From Tessaracoccus timonensis (GTDB taxonomy: Bacteria > Actinomycetota > Actinomycetes > Propionibacteriales > Propionibacteriaceae): 64,000 nt of DNA. Below the pieces are notes generated by a model. That model had not been told where the DNA came from, did not search any database, and worked only from the letters and a program-made list of their open reading frames with translations. The stretch covers positions 1,550,001-1,614,000 of the forward strand of contig NZ_LT996886.1 of NCBI RefSeq assembly GCF_900343145.1, in the 5' to 3' direction. Both the position numbers and the translations under genes were made by a program. Every line of letters starts with the position of its first letter. Within the stretch, counting starts at the first letter, position 1. Positions 62,942 through 64,000 of this stretch are shown one piece after another.

Positions 62942-63904
62942 CTAGTAGCGACGGTCCGGGCGCCGCAGTGGGCGCACCTGCGGCAGGCAGACCGTCGCCT
63001 CCGAAATGAGACGTGCACCCAGCTTGGCCGTGCGCCCGTCGACGTCGTACTTGGGGTTCAACTCGACGACGTCCATGAGCCGCAGCTTCCCGGACGCCGC
63101 GACGGTTCGGACCGCCCCGACGATGGCGCGCGCCGGCACGCCCAGCGACGCGGGGGCGGAGACGCCCGGAGCGGTGGCCGCCGGCAGTACATCCAGGTCG
63201 ATGGTGAGGTAGACCGCGTCCAGGCCAGCGATGAAGTTCTCGGCGAATTCGATCACACGCTGCGTAGAGCAATCCACGTCGAACAGGTAATCGACGTCGA
63301 GCTCGTCGGCGCGCTGGAAGAGGGTGCCGGTGTTCGAGGGCTCAGCGATGCCGATCACGCCGTAGCGGAACGCCTCGCCCGCGTCGCTTTGGGCCAGGGC
63401 CATCTGCTGGAACGGGGTGCCAGAAGTGGGGCGCTCGGCGCTGCGCAGGTCGAAGTGCGCGTCGAGGTTCAGCACACCCCACCGCTGCCCGGCCACCACG
63501 CCCGACGCAGTGAGCCCCAGGTACGACGCCCACGCCGTCTCGTGCCCGCCGCCCAGCACCACGGTGAGGACGTTGCCGTCGGCGGCCAGCGCGTCGCCGA
63601 TGCGGTGACCCATCGCCGCTTGCCCGGCCTCAAGATCCTCGCCCTCGACGGTCACGTCGCCCAGATCGTGCAGCCGGACGGAGCCGTCCGCGAGATGATG
63701 GTGCAGCGCCATCGGCGCGAGCGCGCGGCGCAACTCGGCAGGGGCGGCGGCTGCACCCTGGCGCCCCTGGTTGCGGCGAACCCCTTCATCGGAGCCGAAA
63801 CCCAGCAACGAAATGTGGCTGCCGGCGGGGGCGTCGGTGCTGATGCGCTGGTGCCACCGGGCGTGCTCGGGCCCGTCGCCGTCGGTTCTGCCTGTCCAGA
63901 TCAT
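62942..63904 (-). CDS. hutG: Arginase-family enzyme, formimidoylglutamase-like
   Basis: A 320-residue protein from ATG 63904. Manganese-ligand motifs are GGGHETAWASY, NLDAHFDLRS and TIDLDVLPA. The N-terminal RRNQGRQGAAAAPAELRRAL is typical of formimidoylglutamase (HutG), which releases formamide from formiminoglutamate in histidine degradation; agmatinase is the main alternative. No other hut gene is visible. Confidence 0.82.
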   Translation of the reverse strand: MIWTGRTDGDGPEHARWHQRISTDAPAGSHISLLGFGSDEGVRRNQGRQGAAAAPAELRRALAPMALHHHLADGSVRLHDLGDVTVEGEDLEAGQAAMGHRIGDALAADGNVLTVVLGGGHETAWASYLGLTASGVVAGQRWGVLNLDAHFDLRSAERPTSGTPFQQMALAQSDAGEAFRYGVIGIAEPSNTGTLFQRADELDVDYLFDVDCSTQRVIEFAENFIAGLDAVYLTIDLDVLPAATAPGVSAPASLGVPARAIVGAVRTVAASGKLRLMDVVELNPKYDVDGRTAKLGARLISEATVCLPQVRPLRRPDRRY

Positions 63905-63980
63905 GCGGCCATTGTCTCGCGCGCGGCGTCCGGAACCAAGGCTGGGTTCGCGTAGGCTTCCAGCCAGCAAGGAGGTGCGC

Positions 63981-64000
63981 ATGGGCAAGGTGCCGGCGGC
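63981..64000 (+). CDS. Start of a divergent gene cut by the window edge
   Basis: ATG 63981 follows a strong AAGGAGG at 63969-63975 and encodes MGKVPA before the window ends. It diverges from hutG. Nothing more can be said. Confidence 0.5.

Noticed and set aside
1-64000. CRISPR array
   Set aside because: All repeats seen are palindromic intergenic hairpins or in-gene tandem repeats; none shows regularly spaced identical repeats with unique spacers.

Overview
The window is high-GC (about 65 percent) actinobacterial chromosome, most likely from the family Propionibacteriaceae (Tessaracoccus- or Arachnia-like; inferred from content, no database was consulted). The pointers are a B12-dependent methylmalonyl-CoA mutase (mutAB, Wood-Werkman propionate route), a polyphosphate glucokinase, a coproporphyrin-type heme pathway with a fused HemC-HemD, many GTG/ATGA translational couplings and a tRNA-Leu(CAG) and tRNA-Gly(CCC).

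Layout. 1-2.5 kb: C-terminal end of a Pro/Ser/Thr/Glu-repeat exported protein, then a tightly coupled three-gene cassette that looks like a type VII secretion partner, a helical protein ending in an HExxH zinc-protease domain, and a possible immunity protein. 2.6-6.7 kb: mutAB. 6.8-10.7 kb: two tandem glutathionyl-hydroquinone-reductase-like genes plus an MFS transporter, bracketed by inverted copies of a 103-bp palindromic element. 10.9-16.6 kb: nrfHA (ammonifying nitrite reductase) in one operon with a TPR protein, ResB, CcsB and a TlpA-like thioredoxin, i.e. the enzyme together with its system II cytochrome c maturation machinery. 16.6-27.6 kb: the heme locus, hemE-cgoX-hemCD-hemB-hemL on the minus strand and hemA-cpfC-chdC on the plus strand diverging from a 47-bp gap, plus a SPASM radical SAM enzyme. 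27.7-30.8 kb: cobalamin riboswitch and a BtuCFD-type ABC importer, which would supply the cofactor of MutAB.

30.8-48.6 kb: mostly housekeeping and envelope genes (TM2 protein, lipoprotein alpha-amylase, histidine phosphatase, tRNA-Leu, Tat-lipoprotein polysaccharide deacetylase, an aldolase-fold protein without its lysine, Ig-like membrane protein, SH3b/peptidase-like protein, pgi, DUF218 protein, flavin reductase, ugd, argS, ppgK, two bacterial PH-domain membrane proteins). 48.6-64 kb: a 912-residue FAD/Fe-S oxidoreductase, tRNA-Gly, orphan TadE-like protein, metNIQ methionine importer, MazF-like protein, a membrane protein, M20 amidohydrolase, serB, HtrA-like protease, NDH-2, an RsmC-like methyltransferase, a HAD phosphatase, hutG-like arginase-family enzyme and the first codons of a divergent gene.

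The least explained part of the window is its non-coding layer: at least five sequence-distinct families of short palindromic elements with fixed lengths (103, 76 and 48 bp families recur; 71 and 81 bp ones are single here), compensatory changes between arms, and in three places (hemCD, the radical SAM gene, ugd) the element contains or directly abuts the stop codon of the neighbouring gene. No transposase, CRISPR array or prophage was seen.
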